Positions 48,793 through 57,054 of a stretch of 64,000 bases of DNA are shown here, piece after piece (position 1 is the first letter of the stretch; every line of letters starts with the position of its first letter). The notes under the pieces are model-generated. The model was not told the DNA's origin. It saw nothing but the letters and a program-made list of their open reading frames with translations, and ran no database searches. The position numbers and the translations under genes were made by a program. The DNA is from Arthrobacter_H rhombi (lineage in GTDB: Bacteria; Actinomycetota; Actinomycetes; Actinomycetales; Micrococcaceae). The stretch is taken from contig NZ_BAAAIV010000025.1 in NCBI RefSeq assembly GCF_039526245.1, positions 186,001-250,000 on the forward strand, given 5' to 3'.

Positions 48793-50157
48793 ATGATGGC
48801 GACACGATCTACCGTCCGGCCCCAGGGGTCCGGCACCTACGTAGCCCCTCCCGGCCTCTACAAGGCATTTGCCGCATCGCTGACCGGAACGGCACTCGAG
48901 TGGTACGACTTTGCGGTCTACTCGGCGGCCGCAGCGATCGTGTTCCCGGCGATCTTCTTCCCGTCTTCCGACCCGATGACCGGAACGCTCCTGGCCTTCT
49001 CGACGTACGCCGTCGGCTATGTCTCGCGGCCCGTGGGCGGCATCGTCCTGGGGCGGCTCGGCGACAAGATCGGCCGCAAGAAGATCCTCGTGGTCACCCT
49101 CGTGCTGATTGGGGCCGCGACGTTCCTCATCGGACTGTTGCCCGGCTACGCGAGCATCGGTGTGGCCGCCCCGATCATCCTGGTCCTGCTGCGTTTCGCC
49201 CAGGGTGTGGGAGTCGGCGGTGAATGGGGCGGGGCCGTCCTGCTCTCGAGTGAATTCGGCGACCCGGAGCGACGTGGCTTCTGGGCCTCCGCCGCCCAGA
49301 TCGGCCCGCCAGCAGGCAACCTGCTGGCCAATGGCGCCCTGGCCCTGTTGACGCTCATGCTGACCGAAGAGCAGTTCCTCTCCTTCGGCTGGCGGATTGC
49401 CTTCATCCTCTCGGCCGTGCTGGTCGCTTTCGGCCTGTGGATCCGCCTGCAGCTGGAGGACACCCCGGTGTTCAAGGCCATGGAGGCCCGCGGGGACCGC
49501 CCGAAGAGCCCGGTCCGCGACGTCCTGACCACCGAACTGCGGCCCCTGATTGCCGCGGTGCTCAGCCGGGTCGGTCCTGACGTGGTCTACGCACTGTTCA
49601 CCGTCTTCACCCTGACCTACGGGATCACGTTCCTGGGCTACGAACGGAACCAGGTCCTGGCCGCGGTGATGATCGGTTCCTTCTGCCAGCTGTTCCTGAT
49701 CCCCCTGGCCGGGGCGATCTCCGACCGGATCAACCGCCGGCTGCTCTACGCCGCCGGGGCGGTGGCCGCAGTGGTCTGGACGTTCGTGTTCTTCGCGGTC
49801 CTCAAGGGCGAGTCGGAGCTCATGCTCATCGTCGGGATCGTCTTGGGCCTGGTGTGCCACTCGTTCATGTACGGACCGCAGGCCGCCTACGTCGTCGAGC
49901 AGTTCTCACCGCGTCTGCGTTCCACCGGCAGTTCGCTGGCCTACACGTTCGCCGGGGTCATCGGTGGGGCCATCGCCCCGTTGATGTTCACGCTGCTGCT
50001 CGGTGCCTTCGGCAGCTGGGTTCCGGTCGCGCTCTACCTGGCGCTGGCCTGCGCGCTCACGCTCATCGGCCTGGCCTTGGGGCGGGACTCGAACACCAGC
50101 GAGGACCATGCCTACGTCGCCGAGTCGGGCGCTCCGGTCACCGAACCGGTCCGCTAG
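48793..50157 (+). CDS. MFS transporter, MHS family (second)
   Basis: Proton-linked metabolite importer of 454 aa with 12 membrane segments. It shares the MHS plan of the gene at 22.8 kb: SLTGTALEWYDFAVYSAAAA, FFPSSDP, VLGRLGDKIGRKKILVVTL and RFAQGVGVGGEWGGAVLLSS. ATG 48793 or 48796 follows GAAGGA (48785-48790). Neighbours (DUF2848 protein, GntR, nitrilase) suggest import of an amide- or nitrogen-containing acid. A strong hairpin ends the transcript. Confidence 0.9.
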   Translation: MMATRSTVRPQGSGTYVAPPGLYKAFAASLTGTALEWYDFAVYSAAAAIVFPAIFFPSSDPMTGTLLAFSTYAVGYVSRPVGGIVLGRLGDKIGRKKILVVTLVLIGAATFLIGLLPGYASIGVAAPIILVLLRFAQGVGVGGEWGGAVLLSSEFGDPERRGFWASAAQIGPPAGNLLANGALALLTLMLTEEQFLSFGWRIAFILSAVLVAFGLWIRLQLEDTPVFKAMEARGDRPKSPVRDVLTTELRPLIAAVLSRVGPDVVYALFTVFTLTYGITFLGYERNQVLAAVMIGSFCQLFLIPLAGAISDRINRRLLYAAGAVAAVVWTFVFFAVLKGESELMLIVGIVLGLVCHSFMYGPQAAYVVEQFSPRLRSTGSSLAYTFAGVIGGAIAPLMFTLLLGAFGSWVPVALYLALACALTLIGLALGRDSNTSEDHAYVAESGAPVTEPVR

Positions 50158-50164
50158 GGCCAGG

Positions 50165-50187
50165 CCGCCGGGGCAGCGCCCCGGCGG
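50165..50187. terminator. Terminator hairpin between MHS transporter and gntR
   Basis: CCGCCGGGGC (50165-50174) pairs perfectly with GCCCCGGCGG (50178-50187) around AGC. Located between convergent genes; serves both. Confidence 0.75.
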
Positions 50188-50188
50188 A

Positions 50189-50845
50189 TCAGGCCCTCAG
50201 CAGGACGTCGCGGGTGACGGCCAGGTGGCTCACGATGGCTGCGCGGGCAGCGGTGGCATCGTCGGCGCGCAAGGCCTCGACGATGCCACGGTGCTCCTGG
50301 CAGACATGGAGCTGCCGGTCTGCGGAACGATACAGGGCGGCCACCCCGACCAGGACCTGCCGGACGCGCAGCTTGTTGTAGGAGGCGGACATCAGGGCGT
50401 TGCCCGTGGAGTCGATGAGCACCTGGTGGAACGCCGCGTCCCGTTCGATGAAGGCCTGGGCGTTGTCCTCGCCACCGGCGGAGCGCAGGGCCTCCTGTTC
50501 GGCAATGATCTGTTCCATTTCCCCAATGGGGGGATTTCCCGAGGCGAGTGCCACCTCGGCGGCGTGCACCTCCAGGACCTGGCGCATCTCCATCAGCTCG
50601 GAGATGTCCCGGCCGGAAAGCACCGGGATCTGCGCCCCGCGCTGGGGGATCATCTCCACCAGGCCGTCGGCGACCAGCAACAGCAGCGCCTCGCGCACCG
50701 GGGTCCGGGAGACACCGATCTCCTCGGCCAACTGCTTCTCATTCAGGAACCTGCCCTGCATCCGGGCGTCGACCAAGACGTGTTCGCGCAGGTAATCGTA
50801 GGCTTTGTCTCGGCCGGAACTGGCCGGGGGTGGGGTCTTTGGCAT
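50189..50845 (-). CDS. GntR-family (FCD/FadR-type) transcriptional regulator
   Basis: Winged-helix regulator, 218 aa. The HTH is YDYLREHVLVDARMQGRFLN then EKQLAEEIGVSRTPVREALL and the FCD ligand-binding domain follows from about residue 75 with MEMRQVLEVHAAEVA, the metal-binding type DAAFHQVLIDSTGN and HRGIVEALRADDATAARAAI. ATG 50845 sits within the motif 50842-50854, implying autoregulation. It diverges from the nitrilase gene and converges on the MHS transporter; local control of both is likely. Confidence 0.92.
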   Translation of the reverse strand: MPKTPPPASSGRDKAYDYLREHVLVDARMQGRFLNEKQLAEEIGVSRTPVREALLLLVADGLVEMIPQRGAQIPVLSGRDISELMEMRQVLEVHAAEVALASGNPPIGEMEQIIAEQEALRSAGGEDNAQAFIERDAAFHQVLIDSTGNALMSASYNKLRVRQVLVGVAALYRSADRQLHVCQEHRGIVEALRADDATAARAAIVSHLAVTRDVLLRA

Positions 50846-50854
50846 ACACAAGGT
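50842..50854. promoter_or_regulatory. Candidate GntR site at the gntR/nitrilase divergent promoter
   Basis: GCATACACAAGGT matches the motif upstream of the MHS transporter (48740-48752) at 11 of 13 positions. It overlaps the gntR start codon (50843-50845) and lies 26 bp before the nitrilase start. Confidence 0.5.
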
Positions 50855-50879
50855 ATATAACAAGTTCGGGAGGACCCAC

Positions 50880-51722
50880 ATGAAAATCGCCATTGCGCAG
50901 ATCAATTCAACGTCTGATCTGGAAGCCAACTTCGAGCTCGTCCGCGACCAGGCAACCCGCGCACGCGAGGCCGGCGCCGCCGTCGTCGTCTTCCCCGAGG
51001 CCACCATGTGCGCCTTCGGAAACCGGCTGACCGAGGTGGCCGAGCCGCTGGAGGGGCCGTGGGCCACCCGGGTGCGGAAGCTGTCGGCCGAGCTCGGGAT
51101 CGTCACCGTGCACGGCATGTTCACTCCCGGCGAGGGGGCCCGGGTGCGCAATACCCTGCTCGCCACTGGTCCCGGGGTCGAGGCCAGCTACGACAAGATC
51201 CACCTCTACGATGCCTTCGGGTTCGCCGAATCCGAGGCGGTCACTGCCGGGGAATCGATCTCCACCTTTGAGGTCGAGGGCACCACCTTCGGGCTCACGA
51301 CCTGTTACGACGTCCGCTTCCCGGACCTGTACCGGGCCAACGCCGCAGCGGGCGCCACCGTGAACATCGTCTGTGCCTCCTGGGGCGACGGCCCGGGCAA
51401 GGCCGAGCAGTGGGACACCCTCATCCGCGCCCGTGCCCTGGACACCACGACCTTCGTCGTCGCCTGCGACCAGGCAGACCCGGCCGCCAGCGGACACCCG
51501 GCTGCCGGCAGCACGCCACTGGGGGTCGGACACAGCGCGGCGATCTCCCCGCTGGGCCAGACACTGGCGGCGGCCCCCTTGACTCCGTCCCTGACCGTCG
51601 TGGACCTCGACGTGGCAGGACTCGGCGACGCGCGCGCCAAGCTGCCGGTGCTCTCCAACGCACGCCGGTTCGACGCCGCGGGCGTCGCCGCTGCTCCGGG
51701 AACGACGACGGTGCTCCCGTAA
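50880..51722 (+). CDS. Carbon-nitrogen hydrolase (nitrilase superfamily)
   Basis: Cytoplasmic amidase/omega-amidase-type enzyme, 280 aa, cleaving a C-N bond in an amide or related compound. The catalytic triad is E40 (VFPEAT), K106 (YDKIHLYDAFG) and C142 (TTCYDVRFPDLYR). The C-terminal GHSAAISPLGQTLAAAPL is also typical. ATG 50880 has GGGAGGA just upstream. It is divergent from the GntR regulator, and the MHS transporter and DUF2848 protein are likely partners in taking up and degrading one substrate. Confidence 0.9.
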   Translation: MKIAIAQINSTSDLEANFELVRDQATRAREAGAAVVVFPEATMCAFGNRLTEVAEPLEGPWATRVRKLSAELGIVTVHGMFTPGEGARVRNTLLATGPGVEASYDKIHLYDAFGFAESEAVTAGESISTFEVEGTTFGLTTCYDVRFPDLYRANAAAGATVNIVCASWGDGPGKAEQWDTLIRARALDTTTFVVACDQADPAASGHPAAGSTPLGVGHSAAISPLGQTLAAAPLTPSLTVVDLDVAGLGDARAKLPVLSNARRFDAAGVAAAPGTTTVLP

Positions 51723-51951
51723 AGATCGGCCCGAGAGGTTGGGTGGGTAGGGTCCATGCCCTACTGTGGGTGCAACGGTCTAAAGAAAGTACTGACCACT
51801 GCGCAAGCGCCGCGAGCCAACACCCCTGGCCGGCCTCCGCAGAGCAGGGCAGGTTGCCCGTCGCCCGTCGACCCAGTCGCCGGCGCCGCAGCCCGCGGAA
51901 TCCGTGCCACGCCCGCTTCCCGATCAGCTGACTTTCACCAGGAGTATCCCC

Positions 51952-53133
51952 ATGTCCACCGTGACGCCCGAAAACTCGACCGCGACGACCGCGCCCATCA
52001 GCGAAGAAGACATCTTCTCCGCCCATGTCGGCGGCAAACTCTCCGTGGAATCCACGATGCCGCTGGATTCCAAGCGGGCCTTGTCCATCGCCTACACCCC
52101 CGGTGTCGCCCAGGTGTCCCGCGCCATCGCCGCGGACCCGGCCAAACATGCCACGCACACCTGGGCCTCGCGCCTGGTGGCCGTGGTCTCCGACGGCACC
52201 GCCGTCCTGGGGCTGGGCAACATCGGTGCCGCCGCCTCGCTGCCGGTGATGGAGGGCAAATCAGCGCTCTTCAAGAACTTCGGCGGCCTCAACTCCATCC
52301 CGTTGGTCCTGGAAACCACCAACGTCGACGAGATCATCGAGACGCTCATCCGGCTGCGCCCCAGCTTCGGTGCGGTGAACCTCGAGGACATCTCGGCGCC
52401 ACGCTGCTTCGAACTCGAGGAACGACTCATCGAGGCCCTGGACTGCCCGGTGATGCACGATGACCAGCACGGAACCGCAGTCGTGGTCCTCGCAGCCCTG
52501 ACCAACGCGGCCCGCGTGGTCGGCAAGCAGCTCGCGGACCTGCGCGTTGTCGTCTCCGGTGCCGGTGCCGCCGGCATTGCGATCGCCGACATCCTGGTCA
52601 ACGTGGGCGTCGGGGACGTCGTGCTGCTGGACTCCCAGGGCGTCATCCACCGCGACCGTGACGACCTGAACCCGATCAAGGCCAAGTACGCCGCACTCAC
52701 CAACCGCGCGGGCATCATGGGCGGGACCCGCGAGGCCCTCGACGGGGCCGACGCATTCGTCGGCGTCTCCTCCTCAACGGTCGCCGAAGAGGACCTGGCC
52801 GGCATGAACGAGGACGCCATCATCTTCGGGCTCTCCAACCCGGACCCGGAGGTCATGCCCGACGTGGCCGCCCGCTATGCCGCCGTGGTGGCCACGGGCC
52901 GCAGTGATTTCCCGAACCAGATCAACAACGTGCTCGCCTTCCCCGGGATCTTCCGCGGGGCACTTGACGCCGGAGCACGGCGCATCACACCCGAGATGAA
53001 GATCGCCGCCGCCATGGCCATCGCCGACCTCGCCGCCGAGGACCTGGCGCCGGACTTCATCGTCCCGTCCCCCCTGGATCCGCGGGTCGCCGACGCCGTC
53101 GCCGCCGCGGTCGGTGCTGCCTCCCAGCAGTAG
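51952..53133 (+). CDS. NAD(P)-dependent malic enzyme
   Basis: Oxidative decarboxylation of malate to pyruvate; 393 aa, the short bacterial form. It has the malic N-domain segments MPLDSKRALSIAYTPGVAQV, VSDGTAVLGLGNIGAAASLP and GKSALFKNFGGLNSIPL, the metal site in NLEDISAPRCFELEERL, the catalytic DDQHGTAVVVLAALTNAARV and the Rossmann RVVVSGAGAAGIAIADIL. ATG 51952 is preceded by CAGGAG. A strong hairpin follows. It probably replenishes pyruvate or NAD(P)H; not obviously linked to its neighbours. Confidence 0.94.
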   Translation: MSTVTPENSTATTAPISEEDIFSAHVGGKLSVESTMPLDSKRALSIAYTPGVAQVSRAIAADPAKHATHTWASRLVAVVSDGTAVLGLGNIGAAASLPVMEGKSALFKNFGGLNSIPLVLETTNVDEIIETLIRLRPSFGAVNLEDISAPRCFELEERLIEALDCPVMHDDQHGTAVVVLAALTNAARVVGKQLADLRVVVSGAGAAGIAIADILVNVGVGDVVLLDSQGVIHRDRDDLNPIKAKYAALTNRAGIMGGTREALDGADAFVGVSSSTVAEEDLAGMNEDAIIFGLSNPDPEVMPDVAARYAAVVATGRSDFPNQINNVLAFPGIFRGALDAGARRITPEMKIAAAMAIADLAAEDLAPDFIVPSPLDPRVADAVAAAVGAASQQ

Positions 53134-53139
53134 CGCGAC

Positions 53140-53170
53140 GGCGGGCGGGCACCCCGGCGCCCCGCCCGCC
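53140..53170 (+). terminator. Terminator hairpin after the malic enzyme gene
   Basis: GGCGGGCGGG (53140-53149) pairs with CCCGCCCGCC (53161-53170), loop 11 nt, 7 nt after the stop codon. Confidence 0.65.
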
Positions 53171-53194
53171 AGTGTGGGGTTCATCACCGAGATT

Positions 53195-53208
53195 GCATGT
53201 TAATATGC
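53195..53208. promoter_or_regulatory. Imperfect palindrome in the BCCT transporter promoter region
   Basis: GCATGTTAATATGC is a 14-bp sequence symmetric at all but one pair of positions, 46 bp before the transporter start, in a locally AT-rich patch. It could be an operator (BetI- or other choline-responsive regulator) or include a -10-like TAATAT. No regulator gene is adjacent. Confidence 0.3.
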
Positions 53209-53253
53209 GCGCACCCGCGCGCGGGGGAGTCCGCACTTGTTAGTGTGCAGGAT

Positions 53254-55494
53254 ATGACTTCGAGCAATCCGCCTGAATCTGCCCTGAAACCACCTGCCGA
53301 GACGAGGGGTGCCGACACACCCGAAGGCCGGAACCCGATCAACAAGGTCGTGTTCTTTGGCGCCGCCGCTGCGGTCCTGGCCATCGCGTTGTGGGCCATC
53401 ATCGACCAACCGGGCGCCGACCGTGTGATCGGCGCCGGCGTCGAATTTGTCGGCAAATCCTTTGGCTGGTGGTACTCGCTGATCGTCGTGGCGGTGCTCG
53501 CCTTCGTCATCGCGGTGGCCATCAGCAAGGTCGGGAAGACCCGGATGGGGCCGGACCACTCACGGCCTACCTTCAACCTGTTCACCTGGACGGCGATGCT
53601 CTTCGCCGCAGGCATCGGCATCGACCTGATGTTCTTCTCGGTCTCCGAGCCGGTCAGCCAGTTCCTGTCCCCGCCGCGCGGGGACGGCGGCACTGCCGAA
53701 GCGGCCCGCCAGGCCATGGTGTGGACCTTGTTCCACTACGGCATCCTCGGGTGGGGGCTCTACGCACTGATGGGCATGGCCCTGGCGTACTTCGCCTACC
53801 GCCACAACCTGCCCCTGAGCATCCGCTCGGCACTGTTCCCCATCCTCGGCAAGCGGATCCACGGCTGGATGGGCAACGTCGTGGACATTGCTGCCGTCAT
53901 GGGCACGATCTTCGGCATCGCCACCTCCCTGGGCATTGGGGTGGCCCAGCTGAACTTCGGCCTGAAGTTCATGTTCGGCATCCCCGAAAGCACCGGCACC
54001 CAAGTGGTGCTGATCGCCGTTGCCGTGATCATGGCAACCATCTCCGTGTTGACCGGCGTCGAGAAGGGCATCCGCCGGCTCTCCGAGCTCAACGTCCTGC
54101 TCGCCATCGCCCTCATGCTCTTCGTCCTGTTGGGCGGCAAGACCCGCTTCCTGCTGGACGGCATCATCACCAACGTCGGCGATACGCTCTCCCGCTTCCC
54201 CTCCATGGCACTGGATACGTTCGCCTACGATCGGCCTGATGCCTGGCTCAACGGCTGGACCCTGTTCTTCTGGGCCTGGTGGATCGCCTGGGCCCCGTTC
54301 GTGGGCCTGTTCCTGGCCCGTATCTCGCGCGGCCGCACATTGCGTGAGTTCGTTGTCGGCGTGCTCGTGGTGCCCTTCGCGTTCATCCTGCTGTGGATCT
54401 CCATCTTCGGGAACAGCGCGCTCGAGCTGATCATCGGCGGCAACAAGGCCTTTGGTGACGTCGCCATGAACACACCGGAGCAGGGTTTCTACGCCCTGCT
54501 GGAGCAGTATCCGTTTGTTCCCTTCAGCGCCGCCATCGCCACCTTCACCGGCTTGCTGTTCTACGTGACCAGCGCCGACTCCGGCGCCTTGGTCATGGCG
54601 AACTTCACCTCCAACCTCAAGGATCCCGAGCAGGACGCCGCCAAGTGGGTGCGCGTGTTCTGGGCGGTGGCCACGGGCCTGTTGACGCTGGCCATGCTGC
54701 TGGTTGGCGGCGTCGCGACCTTGCAGAACGCGACCGTGATCATGGGCCTGCCGTTCTCGGTGGTGCTGGTGTTCATCATGCTCGGCCTTTACAAGGCACT
54801 GCGCGTGGAGAACGCGCTGGCCGGCAGTTTCCGGGCTGGTCTGCACGGTGTGCTGGCCTCCCGTACCCATGCTGCCGGAGCGGATTCGCGCCGGGGCTGG
54901 CGCCAGCGCCTCTCCCGGGCCGTCAGCTACCCGGGTAAGCGGTCTGCCCAACGATTCATCACCGAAGTGGCCCGCCCGGCACTTGAGGAGATGCGTGAGG
55001 AGTTCACGGCCCAGGGCATCGAAGCGACCCTGGATACCGAGACGGTCGAACTGGTCGGCATCGACTCGGTCAACCTGGTGGTCAACCACGGTGACGAGCG
55101 CGCCTTCAAGTACCAGATCTTCCCCGTCCAACTGGACGTTCCCACCTATGCCACGGCATCCGTCAAGGCAGAGAAGTACTACCGCATGGAGGTCTTCTCA
55201 CTGGAGGGAAGCCACGGCTACGACCTGCTGGGCTGCAGCCGTGAACAGGTCATCGCCGACGTCCTGGACCAGTACGAGGTCCACATGGCCTTCCTGCATG
55301 AGAACAACGGAGGCATCGGCGGCAGCAAGATCGCCGAAGACACCGACGAGATCACCGATTGGGAGGGCGACTTCGAGATGGTCCAGGAAGGCGCCGGTCC
55401 CGACCACCAGATCGAGTCGGCGGCTTCATCTTCGACCGAAACCATCGACCCGACGAACACCCGCGGGTCCACCAGCAATCCCGAAAAGGAGTAA
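53254..55494 (+). CDS. betT: BCCT-family choline/betaine transporter (BetT-like)
   Basis: Sodium- or proton-coupled secondary transporter for choline or glycine betaine; 746 aa. Twelve membrane segments span about residues 25-530, including the family block GWTLFFWAWWIAWAPFVGLF and LARISRGRTLREFVVG, which hold the aromatic residues that bind the quaternary ammonium group. A long cytoplasmic C-terminal domain (about 200 residues; FQIFPVQLDV-like segment, YYRMEVFSLEGSHGYDLLG) is typical of BetT-type choline carriers and of osmotic regulation. ATG 53254 is taken. Together with betB and betA downstream, choline is the likely substrate. Confidence 0.93.
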   Translation: MTSSNPPESALKPPAETRGADTPEGRNPINKVVFFGAAAAVLAIALWAIIDQPGADRVIGAGVEFVGKSFGWWYSLIVVAVLAFVIAVAISKVGKTRMGPDHSRPTFNLFTWTAMLFAAGIGIDLMFFSVSEPVSQFLSPPRGDGGTAEAARQAMVWTLFHYGILGWGLYALMGMALAYFAYRHNLPLSIRSALFPILGKRIHGWMGNVVDIAAVMGTIFGIATSLGIGVAQLNFGLKFMFGIPESTGTQVVLIAVAVIMATISVLTGVEKGIRRLSELNVLLAIALMLFVLLGGKTRFLLDGIITNVGDTLSRFPSMALDTFAYDRPDAWLNGWTLFFWAWWIAWAPFVGLFLARISRGRTLREFVVGVLVVPFAFILLWISIFGNSALELIIGGNKAFGDVAMNTPEQGFYALLEQYPFVPFSAAIATFTGLLFYVTSADSGALVMANFTSNLKDPEQDAAKWVRVFWAVATGLLTLAMLLVGGVATLQNATVIMGLPFSVVLVFIMLGLYKALRVENALAGSFRAGLHGVLASRTHAAGADSRRGWRQRLSRAVSYPGKRSAQRFITEVARPALEEMREEFTAQGIEATLDTETVELVGIDSVNLVVNHGDERAFKYQIFPVQLDVPTYATASVKAEKYYRMEVFSLEGSHGYDLLGCSREQVIADVLDQYEVHMAFLHENNGGIGGSKIAEDTDEITDWEGDFEMVQEGAGPDHQIESAASSSTETIDPTNTRGSTSNPEKE

Positions 55495-55496
55495 CC

Positions 55497-57014
55497 ATGT
55501 CAGCCATCCCGCAGACCACGTACCCCGATGTGAACACCCTCTTCATCGATGGGTCCTGGGAGCCGGCGACGTCCGGGGAAACCCGCGGCATCATCTGCCC
55601 CGCCGACGGCACCCACGTCTCCACTGTCTCCGAGGCGGGAGCCGCCGATACCGAACGCGCCATCGCCGCGGCCCGGAATTCCTTCGACTCCGGCGCCTGG
55701 TCCTCGGTCCCTGCCCCGGAACGCGGCGCCTTCCTCCTCAAGGTCGCTGCCCGGCTGCGTGAGCGCAAGGAAGAATTTGCCCGCGCAGAAACCGGTGACA
55801 CCGGCAAGCGGATTCTCGAGTCCCGCATCGACATGGACGACATCACCAACTGCTTCGAGTACTTCGGCCGTTTGGCCGGGCAGGATGCGGGGCGCGTCGT
55901 CGACGCGGGGGACAACACCGTCGTTTCGCGTATCGCCTACGAACCCGTCGGCGTGTGCGGGATGATCACCCCCTGGAACTATCCGCTGCTGCAGGCTGCC
56001 TGGAAGATGGCCCCGGCCATTGCCGCGGGCTGCTCGTTCATCCTCAAGCCCGCCGAGCTGACACCGTCGACCTCGATCCTCATGATGGACGTCTTCGCCG
56101 AACTCGGCCTCCCGGCCGGCGTGGCGAACCTGGTCACCGGTGCCGGAGCCACGGCTGGTGCTCCGCTGTCCTCCCACCCCGACGTCGACATGGTTTCCTT
56201 CACCGGCGGCCTGCTGACCGGCCGGGTCATCGCTGCAAGCGCCGCGGCAACGGTGAAGAAGGTGGCCCTGGAGCTGGGTGGGAAGAACCCCAATGTGGTC
56301 TTCGCCGACGCCGACTTCGACGCGGCCGTGGACAACGCCCTGAACGGCGCCTTCGTGCACTCCGGCCAGGTCTGCTCCGCCGGAGCCCGGCTGGTGGTCC
56401 ACGAGTCCATCGCCGAGCGGTTCGTTGACGAGTTGGTCCGCCGGGCCGAGGACATCCGCATTGGCGGGCCCTACGACGAGGACGCCGAAACAGGCCCGCT
56501 GATTTCCGGAGCCCACCTGGAGAAGGTCGACGCGTACGTCAAGAAGGGCGTTGCCGAGGGAGCCCGGCTGAGGACCGGTGGCCGGGCCGCCACCGACGAG
56601 GACGGCGCAGGCCTGGGCAAGGGCCACTACTACCTGCCGACCATCCTGGACCAGGTTTCCCGTGGAATGTCAGTGGTCACGGACGAGGCGTTCGGCCCGA
56701 CGGTCACCGTCGAGACGTTCTCCACCGAGGACGAGGCCGTGGCGATCGCCAACGACACCATCTACGGTCTGGCCGGGGCTGTGTGGACCCAGGACGCCGG
56801 ACGGGCCCAGCGCGTGGCCGGCCGGCTGCGGCACGGCACCATCTGGATCAACGATTTCCACCCCTACCTGCCGCAGGCAGAATGGGGCGGCATCGGGCAG
56901 TCGGGTGTTGGCCGCGAGCTCGGCCCGACGGGTCTGGGCGAGTACCAGGAGGCCAAGCACATCTACCAGAACACTGCGCCACAGGTCACCGGCTGGTTCG
57001 CCGAGCGGTCCTAA
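55497..57014 (+). CDS. betB: Betaine-aldehyde dehydrogenase
   Basis: Oxidises betaine aldehyde to glycine betaine with NAD(P)+; 505 aa, cytoplasmic. The catalytic Cys is C293 in HSGQVCSAGARL; the general-base Glu is in VALELGGKNPN; the coenzyme loop is SFTGGLLTGRVI (a Gly-Gly variant of the common FTGS). PWNYPLLQAAWKMAPAIAAG matches betaine aldehyde dehydrogenases closely. ATG 55497 follows AAAGGAG. It lies 2 bp after the transporter gene's stop and 40 bp before betA: one operon. Confidence 0.94.
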   Translation: MSAIPQTTYPDVNTLFIDGSWEPATSGETRGIICPADGTHVSTVSEAGAADTERAIAAARNSFDSGAWSSVPAPERGAFLLKVAARLRERKEEFARAETGDTGKRILESRIDMDDITNCFEYFGRLAGQDAGRVVDAGDNTVVSRIAYEPVGVCGMITPWNYPLLQAAWKMAPAIAAGCSFILKPAELTPSTSILMMDVFAELGLPAGVANLVTGAGATAGAPLSSHPDVDMVSFTGGLLTGRVIAASAAATVKKVALELGGKNPNVVFADADFDAAVDNALNGAFVHSGQVCSAGARLVVHESIAERFVDELVRRAEDIRIGGPYDEDAETGPLISGAHLEKVDAYVKKGVAEGARLRTGGRAATDEDGAGLGKGHYYLPTILDQVSRGMSVVTDEAFGPTVTVETFSTEDEAVAIANDTIYGLAGAVWTQDAGRAQRVAGRLRHGTIWINDFHPYLPQAEWGGIGQSGVGRELGPTGLGEYQEAKHIYQNTAPQVTGWFAERS

Positions 57015-57054
57015 CCCCCTTTCCCCTCGGATGCTGAACTAGGAGAGAACAGAC

